From NCBI GenBank assembly GCA_900312665.1, contig ONZQ02000010.1, positions 1,262,278-1,326,277 on the forward strand: a stretch of 64,000 nt of DNA. The letters are read 5' to 3'. The notes under the pieces are model-generated. The model had not been told where the DNA came from. It saw nothing but the letters and a program-made list of their open reading frames with translations, and searched no databases. Position 1 is the stretch's first letter; each line of letters starts with the position of its first letter. Origin of the DNA: Cephalotrichum gorgonifer. Taxonomy: Eukaryota; Ascomycota; Sordariomycetes; Microascales; Microascaceae. The position numbers and the translations under genes were made by a program. This document shows positions 10,762 to 21,588 of the stretch, one piece after another.

Positions 10762-11110
10762 TGTCGGCTAGGGTTTTTTCTTCTTTTAGGGTTGTGCACA
10801 ATTGAAGCATTTCAAGGGCGACCCAAGGCTTAATGGTTCTTGGCAGCCACGATGTTCAACTCAATTTTCGACGAGGCCGTCTAGGGATCCCCGAAGTCCA
10901 GCTTCCCTCCCGGCATATGCTGGAAGGCGATCGTCGCCCTATGCTCCGTGTCCTCGAACTTTGCGCGTAGAGATATAGACCGTCTTATGCACGCTTTAGG
11001 AACTCTCAGCGGGGGTAGACATTGAGGAGAAATAAGGGGGCTGAGTGTCGCCTAGGGGAGTTAACATGACCAAATGAGGCGAGGAGAGATCAGCGACGGG
11101 GAAATCCTGT
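10762..11110. other. upstream of gag relic, 3' of HET gene
   Basis: About 350 nt. It would be the leader side of the retroelement. I see no long terminal repeat and no gene. Confidence 0.4.
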
Positions 11111-13336
11111 TCAGATCAAGGTAAGCTCCTGGTAAGGTAATGTGCTATCGGTGTACTGGTACGCTATCAGATTGATAGCGGCGCGCCCTATTCGTGAGTA
11201 CTCGTCCGGCTTGTCTGTTGGAAGCAAGGCCAGCCCCAGGATCCGGCTGGGAAGGTCGTGGTCGTTGTGATGTGCCAGCAAAGGTAGGAAAGTAGCCTCG
11301 AGATGGCCATCGGCGACGTATCGGGAAATGACGGATTTGTCTCGTCCGTCGAGGTCGCAGTCACCCTCGATCGTAGGCTCCCACAGATGTTTAGAAAACG
11401 CGGTGGTATCCATCGAGGCCTTATGTGTGTGCATCCACCCTTGCAGTCCACCTTCTAGCGTGGCTTCGTGGAATGGGCCCTTCCGCTCGAATGTCTCCAG
11501 GGATATCTTGAGTTTCCCCAACTGCGCGCGGAAACGTATGGCTCCAGAGGTGACCCTGCCGTAGGGGGCACGCTGGTCTTCAAGATGGGTTTCCACCGAT
11601 AGAACTTTCGTCTCATTCCCCATCCATCCGTGCGTATTCAGGCATCCTCCACTTACAATCTTTTCGTCCAGCGCATTGATAATACGAACGTGGCCCATGG
11701 ATACCCAGGACCACGAAGGTGCATGGAAATCGCTTTTGGAGTAATTCGTAGTATTAGGTGGCAACTCCAGTCTTCCGTACCCCATTCTCGTTGCGACCCA
11801 TAGAAGTCCATGCTCCAGGTCGTTCTTCCATAGTCCAGTTAGGTATGTGTCTTGGCCCTCCAAACGCGGGTGGAAGTATTCGGCAAGCCCGGAAATCGCC
11901 GGCAATATGTCTTTCTGATATGTAATGTTCCGGGCCGTCAGACTACCAACCAGACGATACCAGGCATGATAATATGGATTTTGACGCCAGTGAGCGGTAG
12001 TATCGTGATCAGCAAGCCTCAGCTGCAAGGGAAAGAAACCCTTATCCTTGGCCGGATTGTGCTTGTAGGGCTCTAGGGCGATGCCGCGAGGATCCGATTC
12101 CGAGGACATGTTGACGAGGCATTTCCAGTCCAGACGATTACGACCGAATCGAAGGAGGCGTCGGGATAATAATTCCTCCTGCAGCACCCAAGCTCGTGAA
12201 TGTAAAGGCCCAGGGGTGTCTCTTGAGTCAAAGCAGGCATAGAATCCGGACTCCTGAGAATCTGGACCAGTTGAGGCACCTAGTGGGAAGCTGAACGGAG
12301 TGGATAGGAGGGGATTTCGCCGAGAAAATAAACCTTCGCTGCCGTTTTTGGCCCATACCGCTGCGATTGTAAAGGCCGCGTTGTGGAAGTATTGGAACAT
12401 ACGCGACGATTCGATGGCCCAGTCTGCGGGATTGCCCTGCAGGATACATGGCGAATCGATCCAGAGATAGCGTATGCGAAATGTTCTGGCGACCTCTACC
12501 GCATTCCTGAATGTTTTAGGCCATTGCGCCAGACATGGCAGTGGCCAGGACCTGTCTTTCAAGGGACCACAGACCTCGATCGGGGCTTGTCCTCCCCAGC
12601 AATGGCTTAATATTACGTAGATTCCTCTCTCATTAGTGGCGCTTTCATGAAGTAGTGGAAGACAGGGATAGTCCGGCTTTCCAACATCAATGACTCTGGT
12701 CGGTAGTACTGGTATATTTTCTAAGCGGCATTCGGAATGTTCAGTAATGCATCTCTGATACCACTTCTTGGCAAGTTCTAGATTTGCATACGAGCCGGTG
12801 GAGTCATCGCTGATGGAGAGCTGACCAGTCGCCCATAGATTCTCTAGATCTCGACTCGAGGATGAAAAGTTGGCTGAGGGAGCTATCAGACAGAGGGAAA
12901 GGCTGTTTGGATGGGTAGCAATTTGATAGGCCATACCTGTGAGTGCTGACACCCTCTGAAATTGTATCCTGGTGGCGCCACAAAACGCAGAGACGCGCTC
13001 CCCAATGGGGCAGTCTTGCCACGACTGCCATTCTGCGCTCCACCACAATCTTAACACTATTGGACAAGAGCTAGCAGTCCTCTTATCAACTGGACCATCC
13101 AAGGACACAGGAGAATCCGTGAAGCCGTGCCACAGGATGGCGCAGAAGTAGCACCCACGTCGAGCTGAGTGAGCCAATTCCAATAAGCAAGAGTGATGGA
13201 AGTAGTAGACAAAATCCAGGCGACCCTCTCGATACAAATTGAAGACGCGATTCATCGGGTTCTCGATGTCATACTGTTTACTACCCCATTTCTCTATAGC
13301 CAGAAAGTCGATAGATTTGCAGGTATTGCATATCAT
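11111..13336 (-). CDS. HET-domain protein
   Basis: Single exon, 741 aa from the ATG at 13336; the upstream open frame begins with TTG and adds no recognisable domain. The start gives the common HET-protein opening MICNTCKSIDF, with a Cys-rich N-terminus (GCYFCAILWHGF). The HET core starts near residue 240: YVILSHCWGG, then RIRYLWIDSPCILQG (the usual form is LWIDSLCIIQ), WAIESSRMFQYFHNA, and the RAWVLQEELLSRRLLRFG motif near residue 390. HET proteins trigger heterokaryon-incompatibility cell death in fungi, often as an effector; the C-terminal half has no domain that I recognise. The gene lies divergent from a polytopic membrane gene with 601 nt between starts. The Cys in place of Leu-Cys spacing (SPCILQ) is a small deviation from consensus. 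Confidence 0.88.
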   Translation of the reverse strand: MICNTCKSIDFLAIEKWGSKQYDIENPMNRVFNLYREGRLDFVYYFHHSCLLELAHSARRGCYFCAILWHGFTDSPVSLDGPVDKRTASSCPIVLRLWWSAEWQSWQDCPIGERVSAFCGATRIQFQRVSALTGMAYQIATHPNSLSLCLIAPSANFSSSSRDLENLWATGQLSISDDSTGSYANLELAKKWYQRCITEHSECRLENIPVLPTRVIDVGKPDYPCLPLLHESATNERGIYVILSHCWGGQAPIEVCGPLKDRSWPLPCLAQWPKTFRNAVEVARTFRIRYLWIDSPCILQGNPADWAIESSRMFQYFHNAAFTIAAVWAKNGSEGLFSRRNPLLSTPFSFPLGASTGPDSQESGFYACFDSRDTPGPLHSRAWVLQEELLSRRLLRFGRNRLDWKCLVNMSSESDPRGIALEPYKHNPAKDKGFFPLQLRLADHDTTAHWRQNPYYHAWYRLVGSLTARNITYQKDILPAISGLAEYFHPRLEGQDTYLTGLWKNDLEHGLLWVATRMGYGRLELPPNTTNYSKSDFHAPSWSWVSMGHVRIINALDEKIVSGGCLNTHGWMGNETKVLSVETHLEDQRAPYGRVTSGAIRFRAQLGKLKISLETFERKGPFHEATLEGGLQGWMHTHKASMDTTAFSKHLWEPTIEGDCDLDGRDKSVISRYVADGHLEATFLPLLAHHNDHDLPSRILGLALLPTDKPDEYSRIGRAAINLIAYQYTDSTLPYQELTLI

Positions 13337-13937
13337 TGTGTGCGGATTGGAACTTGTCTGTTTTATGGATAATTGGGTCGTGGAAGACTTTGATAATACA
13401 CGTAGCCACGATGAAGCACGAATGGCAGATGGAATATTGGCATCATATATCTGATAGTATTCCTTGCCACACCAACTCACATAAGAAACGGTCTCTACCC
13501 CATGCATGTAGAGTTCACCTAGGTGCAACCTTACGCCATCAGCCCTGGGTCATATCATTGAATATGATACTTGGCGGAAACTTTATTCAGAACGATGATA
13601 AGACGGATGGATTCTTTCCGACCGAGACCTAGTCTTTTTTTGTCATATCGCCACATAACTATGGAGACGGGTTACAAACTGAGAAGACCCATCTAATCAT
13701 CCTGATTAAGGTTTCCTGAGGGCTAAGTACAGTCATGATTGATGAAATCAAACTTATAGGCAAGTATATATACACGTCCGACCCCCCGAGCAGCGATGAG
13801 CTACTGCAACTGCGGACAAACTTCGCGATCGATCTCGGCTTGTCCGGTAAGAAAAAACCTACTAGACACACAGAACCATGTGGCTATGGGAGCTAAGAAA
13901 TTCCGGAAAACCATAGCGCTATCCCGCCCGTACGCTC
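13337..13937. promoter_or_regulatory. divergent promoter region, HET gene and membrane protein
   Basis: About 600 nt separate the two ATGs. Both promoters are expected here. No distinct regulatory motif was recognised. Confidence 0.4.
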
Positions 13938-15041
13938 ATGGACACAAACCACACCTTCTCTCTAAAGCCAAGAACCAGCCCATCAGCAATATACTCAACG
14001 ATGGAGAAAAGGTTTTCGTGTGGCATGCCACTTAACTATGTCCTGCATTGGACCCCTTTTCATATTGATGCCCTCGGCATCCTGACCCTTCTTGGGGCCG
14101 AAGAAGTTGACAGAGTAATCGGTAGCCTTGCTAGAAACCGCTATACCGAGTATCTCCCTCTTCTTGCGGCTTTCGTGCTTGCAAACAACAAGTTCACTGA
14201 AGCCAAATCTGGGTTCACTCTTTACAACTTCACCGCGGGCATCACAACCACCGACATGGCTGGCTGGTTCGAACGATGGTGCATGGAGCAGGAATTTGCA
14301 AAAGCCGGAAGCAATGTCCAGTGGGTTGTGCCGCCAGGACCGAAAGGTGGCTATCGGCGCTACCTCGATGGACTCATTGCTCTACTTATCGGAGTGGCTG
14401 TGAACGGCTTCATAGTCGCATTCACGATCCTACAGTGCGATTGGTGGGGCGTCGGGAATGCCGGCTCTATGGTCGTCTCTGTTTGCGTTCGCAAGTTCCT
14501 CACGAACCAAAATAGATATGGCTTAGATATTGCTGTGAGACGGCATGCTGGACCTGGGGGCCAGCAACATGGTGAGCAAGAACTTTTCCTCGTGATACTC
14601 GACGATTCACGCATGGTTACGATGAGAGCACCTCAAGGTGTTGTACTCAACTGCCTGGTCAGGAAGCCTTTACCCCCGAGGCCTCGGTGTTATTTTCTGG
14701 CACGATTAATTGGCTGGTTAGCCTTTGCGGTCCAAGTTATAACAATTGGAATGTCTGGTTTGGCAACACAAATCGTTACGGTGGTAGTCATGTGTGTTGC
14801 CACTCTGTTGACAGTATCCAAAATCGGCCGCAAGGACCAGATTATCAGTTCAGCATTACATGCAGACTTGAGGCTGAGGCCAACAACTTCGGATTCGCAC
14901 CAGGATGCTTTCATTGCGCTTCATCTTGATCAGGACCAAATGGAGAGCTTGCAGGTTTGGAACCTTGTGCCGGTTCGGAACAATACACTAGCTGCTCGGC
15001 ATTGGTGGGACGAATATGAACGCAAAAGGGCCCAAGCCTGA
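13938..15041 (+). CDS. polytopic fungal membrane protein of unknown function
   Basis: Single open frame, 367 aa. It resembles a lineage-wide fungal family without an assigned function, recognisable by the Cys-Met-Pro-Leu-x-Tyr-Val-Leu opening, the FHIDALGILTLLGAEEVD segment, and a QCDWWGVGNAGSMVVSV motif. Hydrophobic segments lie at about residues 38-52, 150-172, 182-196 and 250-298 (two helices). The start could also be the internal Met at residue 22 (MEKRFSCGM), or an upstream exon may exist. Nothing in the sequence gives a substrate. It sits head-to-head with a HET gene, and pairs of HET and membrane genes may be co-regulated, but that is inference. Confidence 0.7.
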   Translation: MDTNHTFSLKPRTSPSAIYSTMEKRFSCGMPLNYVLHWTPFHIDALGILTLLGAEEVDRVIGSLARNRYTEYLPLLAAFVLANNKFTEAKSGFTLYNFTAGITTTDMAGWFERWCMEQEFAKAGSNVQWVVPPGPKGGYRRYLDGLIALLIGVAVNGFIVAFTILQCDWWGVGNAGSMVVSVCVRKFLTNQNRYGLDIAVRRHAGPGGQQHGEQELFLVILDDSRMVTMRAPQGVVLNCLVRKPLPPRPRCYFLARLIGWLAFAVQVITIGMSGLATQIVTVVVMCVATLLTVSKIGRKDQIISSALHADLRLRPTTSDSHQDAFIALHLDQDQMESLQVWNLVPVRNNTLAARHWWDEYERKRAQA

Positions 15042-15290
15042 TTGTGTGTACGGTATCTCTGACACCTTTTCTCTAGAATCCCTTGTTTCTTTCCTTTTTC
15101 TTCTCAGTCGACAGGCTTGGTAGTAGGGCTGCAGGCAGTGGTCAGGATAGTACCAGCTGTTGAATCCGAGTCGTGGAATGCGGAACCTACACGGAGCCAG
15201 GTTCGAATTCTATGTGATCTAGGGCATGTAATACTACAGAGTGTAAAGAAACATGATGGATCTTCAGCACTATATGAAAGTGATCTGAAA

Positions 15291-16574
15291 TTATATTCCT
15301 TCTGAGCCCAAGAGTGCTGCTCCTTTGGTCAAAGCGGCGATCATAGTTCGAGTTCCGTTACCTGGGATATGGTTGGCTAAAATGATCTTCATCCGTCTAG
15401 AGGGATATTCGTAGATCTCAGATGGCCGAAAAAAAGTCGTCTCGTGATTTCCGGAACTTTCCTCATTGCTGTCTGTCAAATACGCCCATCGATCTAAGAT
15501 AGGCGAGACGGCGCAAATGGCGGCCACGGCGTCATGGAGGACAAGTGTCTCGATGTCCGAGATCAGAGACGCTGCGTGTTCCTCAACAGCCAGTCTTCCC
15601 CATTCTACTCGTGGTTCTGACTTTTTCTTCTCCCCGAAGAAGCGAGGTTCCACGAAATTACTCCATGTCAACTGGCCCCTTTTACCTTCCACAACATCCG
15701 CAAAAAGCTCAACTAGGGACTCCTTCTGCTGCTCATACAGTGCTTTTGTCGTGTTGTAGGTTGTGTGTATACGGGCATTGATTCTCCTCAGCTGCTCGTA
15801 GTGGGCCATCCCGGGGACTTGTGCTGTAGCAGCAGCCTCCTTGGACAAGAAAATGCAATCGATGGCTCCGTACCTGTGAAGATAACGAAAAACAAGGTCC
15901 GTTGAATCCTGGAGCACGACCTCGTCGTCGCCATCCGCGTTGTAGTTCGGCACGGGCTCACCATGTGTGCCCACCTGCCGTTTCAGGCGTCCGTCACTAC
16001 TGAGACTGGCACCAGACTGAAGGACCAACATTGCAATGCCCTGATAAGAGTCCGGGTATCTCCTGAACGTTTCAGCGATATCGAACATTGGTGAAATACA
16101 CAACAGTGTTACATCCTTGCGATCCCTCGCTCCCCTCAGGATGTTTCCTGCAAGGTCAGGCCCATCGCATGTCGCTATGTCAAAATCAAGTTCCCCAATG
16201 CAGTCAAATTGACCTTTCTGACCAACATCAGCCTTGTAGTCGATGCCAGCGGCTACCGGAATCCATGGCAAGCCGTGTTCTTCGAGCAGGGCCTTGGCAA
16301 ACCGTGCTCGATGCCTTGTCGGTGGGCTAGTTGTGACGACGCCTACCATCTGAACGAAGCCCAGCTTCTCCAGCATAACCAATGCCAGAATCGCGTTTTG
16401 ATCATCTGGATCGCGACAAATGTCGGTAAAGATGAGTATTTTCTTTGGAAGGTAGTTTGTGGGAAGGCTGCGCCGAAGTATCACAAGCCTCTCTAGAAGC
16501 ATTAACTCCGGCTGCGATATCACACCAGGGATCTCCTGAGCTCTAGCTTTTATGGTCGCAATTTTCTGGTCCAT
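15291..16574 (-). CDS. nucleoside-hydrolase-like protein
   Basis: 427 aa from the ATG at 16574; the frame is open further upstream without an ATG (first start-like codon is GTG at 16640), so an upstream exon is possible. Near residue 47 the segment LIFTDICRDPDDQNAILAL resembles the calcium-binding Asp motif of nucleoside hydrolases, in the TDxxxxPDD form seen in the nucleoside-hydrolase-like (DUF1593-like) branch rather than the DTDxxxDD form of true inosine-uridine hydrolases. A VGVVTTS strand and a TLLCISPMFDIAETFRRYP segment fit the alpha/beta fold. No signal peptide is seen, so it is probably cytosolic. The family relation is moderately sure; catalysis is not shown. Confidence 0.6.
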   Translation of the reverse strand: MDQKIATIKARAQEIPGVISQPELMLLERLVILRRSLPTNYLPKKILIFTDICRDPDDQNAILALVMLEKLGFVQMVGVVTTSPPTRHRARFAKALLEEHGLPWIPVAAGIDYKADVGQKGQFDCIGELDFDIATCDGPDLAGNILRGARDRKDVTLLCISPMFDIAETFRRYPDSYQGIAMLVLQSGASLSSDGRLKRQVGTHGEPVPNYNADGDDEVVLQDSTDLVFRYLHRYGAIDCIFLSKEAAATAQVPGMAHYEQLRRINARIHTTYNTTKALYEQQKESLVELFADVVEGKRGQLTWSNFVEPRFFGEKKKSEPRVEWGRLAVEEHAASLISDIETLVLHDAVAAICAVSPILDRWAYLTDSNEESSGNHETTFFRPSEIYEYPSRRMKIILANHIPGNGTRTMIAALTKGAALLGSEGI

Positions 16575-17989
16575 AGCTTTCGGTATGGACACGCCAAGGG
16601 GCCGGCGTGTCCGCAGCCTATTGGTGAGGCAGTCTAACACAGTAAAGGTGGTTCTCGGAATGATAAAACAAATATTAGGGTAGAAATAATATCTACGAGT
16701 AGACGAAGGCTATTCAACGGTGCTATATGCTTGGCTATATGTGGGGTGACAAGTGACTGATCATGTATGCACGCTGCTCCAATGATGGTCGTGTTCCATA
16801 AGACTACTGACTAATTCTCGTCCTTTCCTTATACAAGTACTCTCGAGCCCCGTAGATCCAGTGCGGATTCCTGTCTTAATGCTCGCCCATTGCATTTATA
16901 CATAATGTACTACATATATCGGATTAGGCCTGACAGGGATTTTCACCGCCTGGCCCAATTACGAGTGGGTATGCCTGGACTGCTGGTGGAAGCTCTCGTC
17001 CATCGATATGAAGGCCAGGGGTATCCCAAGACAAGAGGAGACTGTCGAGTTGTGCTTTGCGTCAGTCATCTAGCACAAGTCGTAAGGCTCGTAGCCCCGT
17101 GGATTTAGATTCCCTTGCCTTCGAAGGTTAGTCTCTTAAAAATAATATTTCCAGGTGTACAAGGGAAGGAATACACATGGTCGGCCACATTGTCCGTCGT
17201 GCGCGCATCAGGACCTAGCCCGCGGGAGCTTTGAAAAATGAGGCTGTGGCGATGCTTGTAGTGGTGTCGGGCAGTATCCAGCGGTATGCCGAGTATGATG
17301 GCTGTGCACTTCCCGGCCTCTGTCAAAGCTGTTCAAGTAATAGCACGACCCAGGAGACCCTGGGTGAGCCTTCCCGAAATGCGGTCTCGACCTGCATGGT
17401 GTGTGGCGCGGCAGTAAGTGTATCAACCCAAAGACCACAGGTGAGTGACACACGCCAAGCCTCCGAACTTGGAGTGAGGCAGGCCACCCAAGCCCTTTTT
17501 TTCTCTTCATTTCTTCAACGAGTAGAAAGGCGAGTTCTCATACTGGTGAGGATGAAGCAATGAGCGTGCCTCAATAGCGCTGTTAAAATGAGGACAGCTC
17601 TCGGTGAGAAAGTAACAACTTCTGGACGAACGAGGGGCTAAATCGATCCTTCCCATTCTAGCCGTAAACGCACGGCAGCACTTGGCCTCCCTCTGGGCCA
17701 GTGTAGCTACAGAAACCGGCCAATGAGTGCGACGCCACATAGGCATAAGAGCTCTGTAACGACCTTCTCTGTGTTGGCCGTAGTTATTAGTGCATGTGCT
17801 CCGCATATATGCCCGCTCTCCCCCCACCCCTCTTTCTTTCTTTCCGTGTCTGCGCCCTGCCTCTTACTTCTTACGCTTGTAGTGACCCCTAACTTTAGAT
17901 CTCGTTGGTGTATGCCATGCCAATATCGCATTCTCGATTTCAGTCACATGGATCCTCTTCGTCGTACCAGGTAGTAAATCTTTATAGAA
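16575..17989. other. intergenic, no gene seen
   Basis: About 1.4 kb between divergent genes. The short frames here have no domain similarity that I recognise and no coherent splice structure. Both promoters should lie within it. Confidence 0.5.
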
Positions 17990-19500
17990 ATGGCCAGTTT
18001 TGGCTATAGTGTTGGGGATTTTATAGGAGTCCGTCTGTCATGCCAATCCCACACACCGGCTGATAAAATGCTAACAAGAGCAGGTCGGGACGCTGGTTTC
18101 GCGGACTATACAGTGCCTCATAGAGAGCCGCGACGCGTCCACGGACTGCCAGACGCTCATAGCCTCTCTCCGATCTCTCGAGGCGTCGATAGCCGCGGCG
18201 CGAGCCACGTTGGACGTAGGCTACGGCAGCCAAGCGAGCGCGAACGCCATCCGGCACGAGTTAGACGCCTGCGAGGGGCTGATCCAAGATTTCTACGCCA
18301 GGTCCAAGGACTACACCGAGACGCTCTGCGGCGGGACGAATAAGAGCCGTGTGATACAGGAGCTTCGCAAGATCTCGTGGACGCTGTTTGGGACCGGTGA
18401 CATCCAACGACTGCATCGAGATCTACAAGGCCACTTACAGGCCCTTGATCTGCTCATGAGCACCCTCTCTTAGTAAGGCCTATTCTCTCATACTCACCAC
18501 ACGGCCCAGGATCTATGAAAATGCTGATCAACCCTTTAACATGCACAGCAATCTTTTACAACAGCTCCATGATGCGAAACACGAATCTACCCCGACAGAC
18601 CCCGAGGAAAGCATCGATTCCGGCCATGGCAGCCCAGCGGTGTCCCCGGAGAATCAGCAATCCCCTGTGCGGTTCGACATGCGGTACAGAATAGGCTCTG
18701 AGGTTTCCGATCTTTCTTACTCGAATAGCGACGCGGGCTCTCGTACCTCGGTGGATAATACAGACAGCAATTCTGCGGTAGATAGTACGGACTCCCGATG
18801 TGCGATGGGTGGTTCAGACATCCTAAGCCCCATTGATACTACACATCCTCGCTATTCCTTCAGGCCTGGATTCCCTCGCTATCCCGGGGATCGTGACTTC
18901 CCTGGAACTATCGTCAGGGGGGAATACCCTCATTACCCAGGCAGTGGTGTATACCCTCGGCACCCGGCCGGTGACGGAAACCTTTATGATCCGATTGCTA
19001 ACACGACCTATCATGTTCCACCACCGAAACCCAGCCCCAGCCCCAGCCCTGAAGTTCTCATGATGCAGGCTCAGTTGGATACTTTCCGGATGGAGAAAAA
19101 AAGGGAGGCTGAGGCGCAAGAGCGCAGCGACTTCGAGGCTATGATCCGAAGAGAGACAGAGGAGAACATCCGGCAAAGGATGGACGATCTGAAGAAGGCC
19201 CAGGAGGAGGCAAAGGCAGAGGTTGAGCAGGCAAAGAGGGAGGCTGTTATAAAGGCGCGGGAGGCGCTCGAGGCAGAGCAGAAGGCCCGGGAGGAGGAGA
19301 GGCGTAAGAGGGAGGAGGAGATGGCGCGCGTGGAACGGGCAGCGCGGGAGAAGTTTGAGGCCGAGCTGATGGCCAGGAAGGAGGCTAGGAGGGCCGAACG
19401 AGGTGTTATCCGGCGCACGTGGGATGGGCTCCTTACGAAGGGTAGGTCGAACGAGGCGCTACACGGCTCACGTGCCACACGCTCCTCACGAGAGGCTTGA
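17990..19500 (+). CDS. HeLo-like N-domain protein with coiled coil
   Basis: Three exons: 17990-18028, 18084-18472, 18549-19500; joined 1380 nt, 459 aa. The N-terminus reads MASFGYSVGDFI, then VGTLVSRTIQCLIESR after intron 1, the signature of the fungal STAND N-terminal (Helo_like_N) helical domain, which spans about residues 1-155. Intron 1 is 55 nt with a weak GTCCGT donor and a TGCTAAC branch point; intron 2 (GTAAGG, 76 nt) begins inside what would otherwise be a TAG stop. Residues about 160-310 are Ser/Asp/Pro/Tyr-rich and disordered; 330-430 form a strongly charged Glu/Lys/Arg coiled coil. HeLo-like domains act in membrane-targeting cell death when fused to NLRs, but here no NTPase follows, so it may be a stand-alone executor or adaptor. 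Confidence 0.75.
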
Positions 19501-21588
19501 CACGAAGCTGAGGATCTCTTCCGAAGCCTCGGGGCATATTGGTCATTCTTCAGGATCGTGGCACTATAAATCTTGCTTCGTGCTGCCTAGGTGCGCGAAC
19601 CAAATATAGCCCATGAGCTCCCCTTCATTTGTACATGTAGTGTTGCCTTGGCAGTGTGGGCGCCTGATTATAGCGTCCAGTTCCAGGACACATGCATGAA
19701 GTTTCACTCTACATCCCTTTCGGCCTAACATGTAATAATTGGGACGAAATATAACAACTACGCGGACGCAGGCCTTGCTAGCCGGCCCAGTCAAGACTCC
19801 GCTCCTCTTCTAAATCGACGAGATTGAGGCCACGGAAATAATAAACCTGAAGAGGCGTGTAGAACTGCGTGGAGAAAAAAAAACTCAAATAGAAAGCACC
19901 GTGTATTAATTAAGTGCGATATACTAAATCTGAAGAAAAGTGGGCGAGCCGAAATGGCCGTGTTCCGGTCTACGAATGCATATAATATGTCTGTCTAGGA
20001 TCTAGGTTCGCGAACCAAAAACTAAGGGAAACTATTTGCGGGCTTCACCCGGGCTTATTTTTTACAATTTTTTACGCCTTTTCAAGGATTACATGGTCTA
20101 TTACATGCATTACATGGGGGTATTAGTTTGCGCCCTCTCGATGTGAGTGGTGAACTGGAAGGAATCGGAAGCACGGAGCTGCGTGCCTGAGTGGGCGGAG
20201 CGTTCCTGTGGCCGGGATTGGGCGACGAGAGAACGCAACGCTCGACGTCGGGCAGACGTTCGTTCTCAAAGGCGCCCCGTCCCTCCCCTACCCCACTTCC
20301 CGTTTCCTCTCACATCTCCCTTCTCACTTTTCTCGTTTCTCACCTTACCCACCCTGTCCGTGCTTACGGGACGGGGCTGTTTCTTTATGCTGCTATCCGT
20401 TTCCCGTTCCTGTTCTCAGGGTTCTCTCCGTTACGTACGTCTCATCTATCTTTGGGTTTATTCATATGTGGGTGTATTGATCCCTGTTTACCTAGAGCTC
20501 CTTTGAAACTACTTCAACTCTTCTCTTGGTCCCAGGTTGTTCGTTATCGTGCGTATGTTCCTTGTCGACCTGACCCCACCCTCAGAGGCAGGAAACGCCC
20601 GCGTGCCTCGATGCCACATGACAACGTCTTCCCCCCTCTTCCTACTTTCTTCCCCCCTGTCCTCTCTTAGCCCCCCACCCACCACCACCATCCAGCCTTA
20701 CGGTGGTCACTCCCATTTCGGGTATAGGAGTTTTTGCTCAAATACGCAGAGGGTGGAGATGTCGCACCGCTCTGCGCCCGCTTCCTAGTTCCCATCCCTA
20801 GCTCACAAATGTATACACACGCCTCACCCATCTCACACACACCCTTCGTCCGTATGTCCACAAAACTACACACACAGACATACACATATGCTGTCCTCCT
20901 CGACATGCGCTTACCGGCTCTCCTCTCCCCCTCCCCCTCCTGAGAAAAGCCATTCACTCGCAAGTACACACACACACACACACACACGCTTTCTCCTTTC
21001 GCGCTTACAGATAATATTCCCGCCCCACCCCCCTTTCCCTCCAGTCTCAGTCGCCCAACCCAAGATGTATCGGCGCCACCCCCCTCCATGCAGGACGCTA
21101 AGGCAATAATGCAAGTAGGCAATACTCAATATCGTAGGCAGCAGCCAGCAGCCCACAGCGCAGCAGGCAGTGTAAGCTCCTCCTTCTGCAAGTTCCTCCT
21201 TCTCTTTTTGCCTAACCTATCTGGCGCGCATCAGATGATTGCGTGCCGCGCGACACAGGACGTTGTGCGGGATGCAGGATGCCGGAAGGTGGGGAGGGGG
21301 AGGAATGCCACTCTCTTTTTGGCCCGTGTATATAGAGATGGGGGGTAGGGCCGGTGACGTCCCAGTCTCCATCCAGTCTCACTCTGCCCTGGGGACGAAA
21401 ACAGGGGTCTTGCGTACCTTTTTTTTTAGTACCTGATTTAACTTGGGCGAAACGACATCGCGAACCGCGAAAGACGGAAGTCCTTCAGCCGAGAACAAGC
21501 TTTCACTTGCGCTTACACTGTCTGACGACTCCACTCCTCCCTCTTTCCCTCAAAGAGAAGCAAGATAAAAAGAAAGTCCAGAAAGCCC
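19501..21588. other. intergenic, C/T-rich, no gene seen
   Basis: About 2.1 kb. From 20280 onwards the plus strand is strongly C/T-rich, as in long fungal promoters or 5' leaders, and it includes a CA microsatellite. No coherent coding exon was found. Confidence 0.5.
20966..20987 (+). repeat. AC/CA dinucleotide microsatellite
   Basis: Eleven uninterrupted AC units in the upstream region of the Ser/Thr-rich membrane gene. Shorter CA-rich patches lie just upstream (20830-20885). Confidence 0.85.

Noticed and set aside
9595..11110. Full LTR retrotransposon around the Gag fragment
   Set aside because: No pol sequence and no direct terminal repeats visible within the available space.
13337..13528. 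N-terminal extension of the HET protein to 13528
   Set aside because: The extension starts at TTG, and the ATG at 13336 gives the usual HET opening.
15180..15225. GGTTCGAATTC, resembling a tRNA B box
   Set aside because: No matching A box or cloverleaf around it.
16575..16640. Extension of the nucleoside-hydrolase-like protein to 16640
   Set aside because: That start codon is GTG, not used for normal nuclear fungal initiation; the ATG at 16574 is preferred.
16890..17108. 72-codon frame MHLYIMYYIYR...
   Set aside because: Isolated, with no domain or supporting splice sites.
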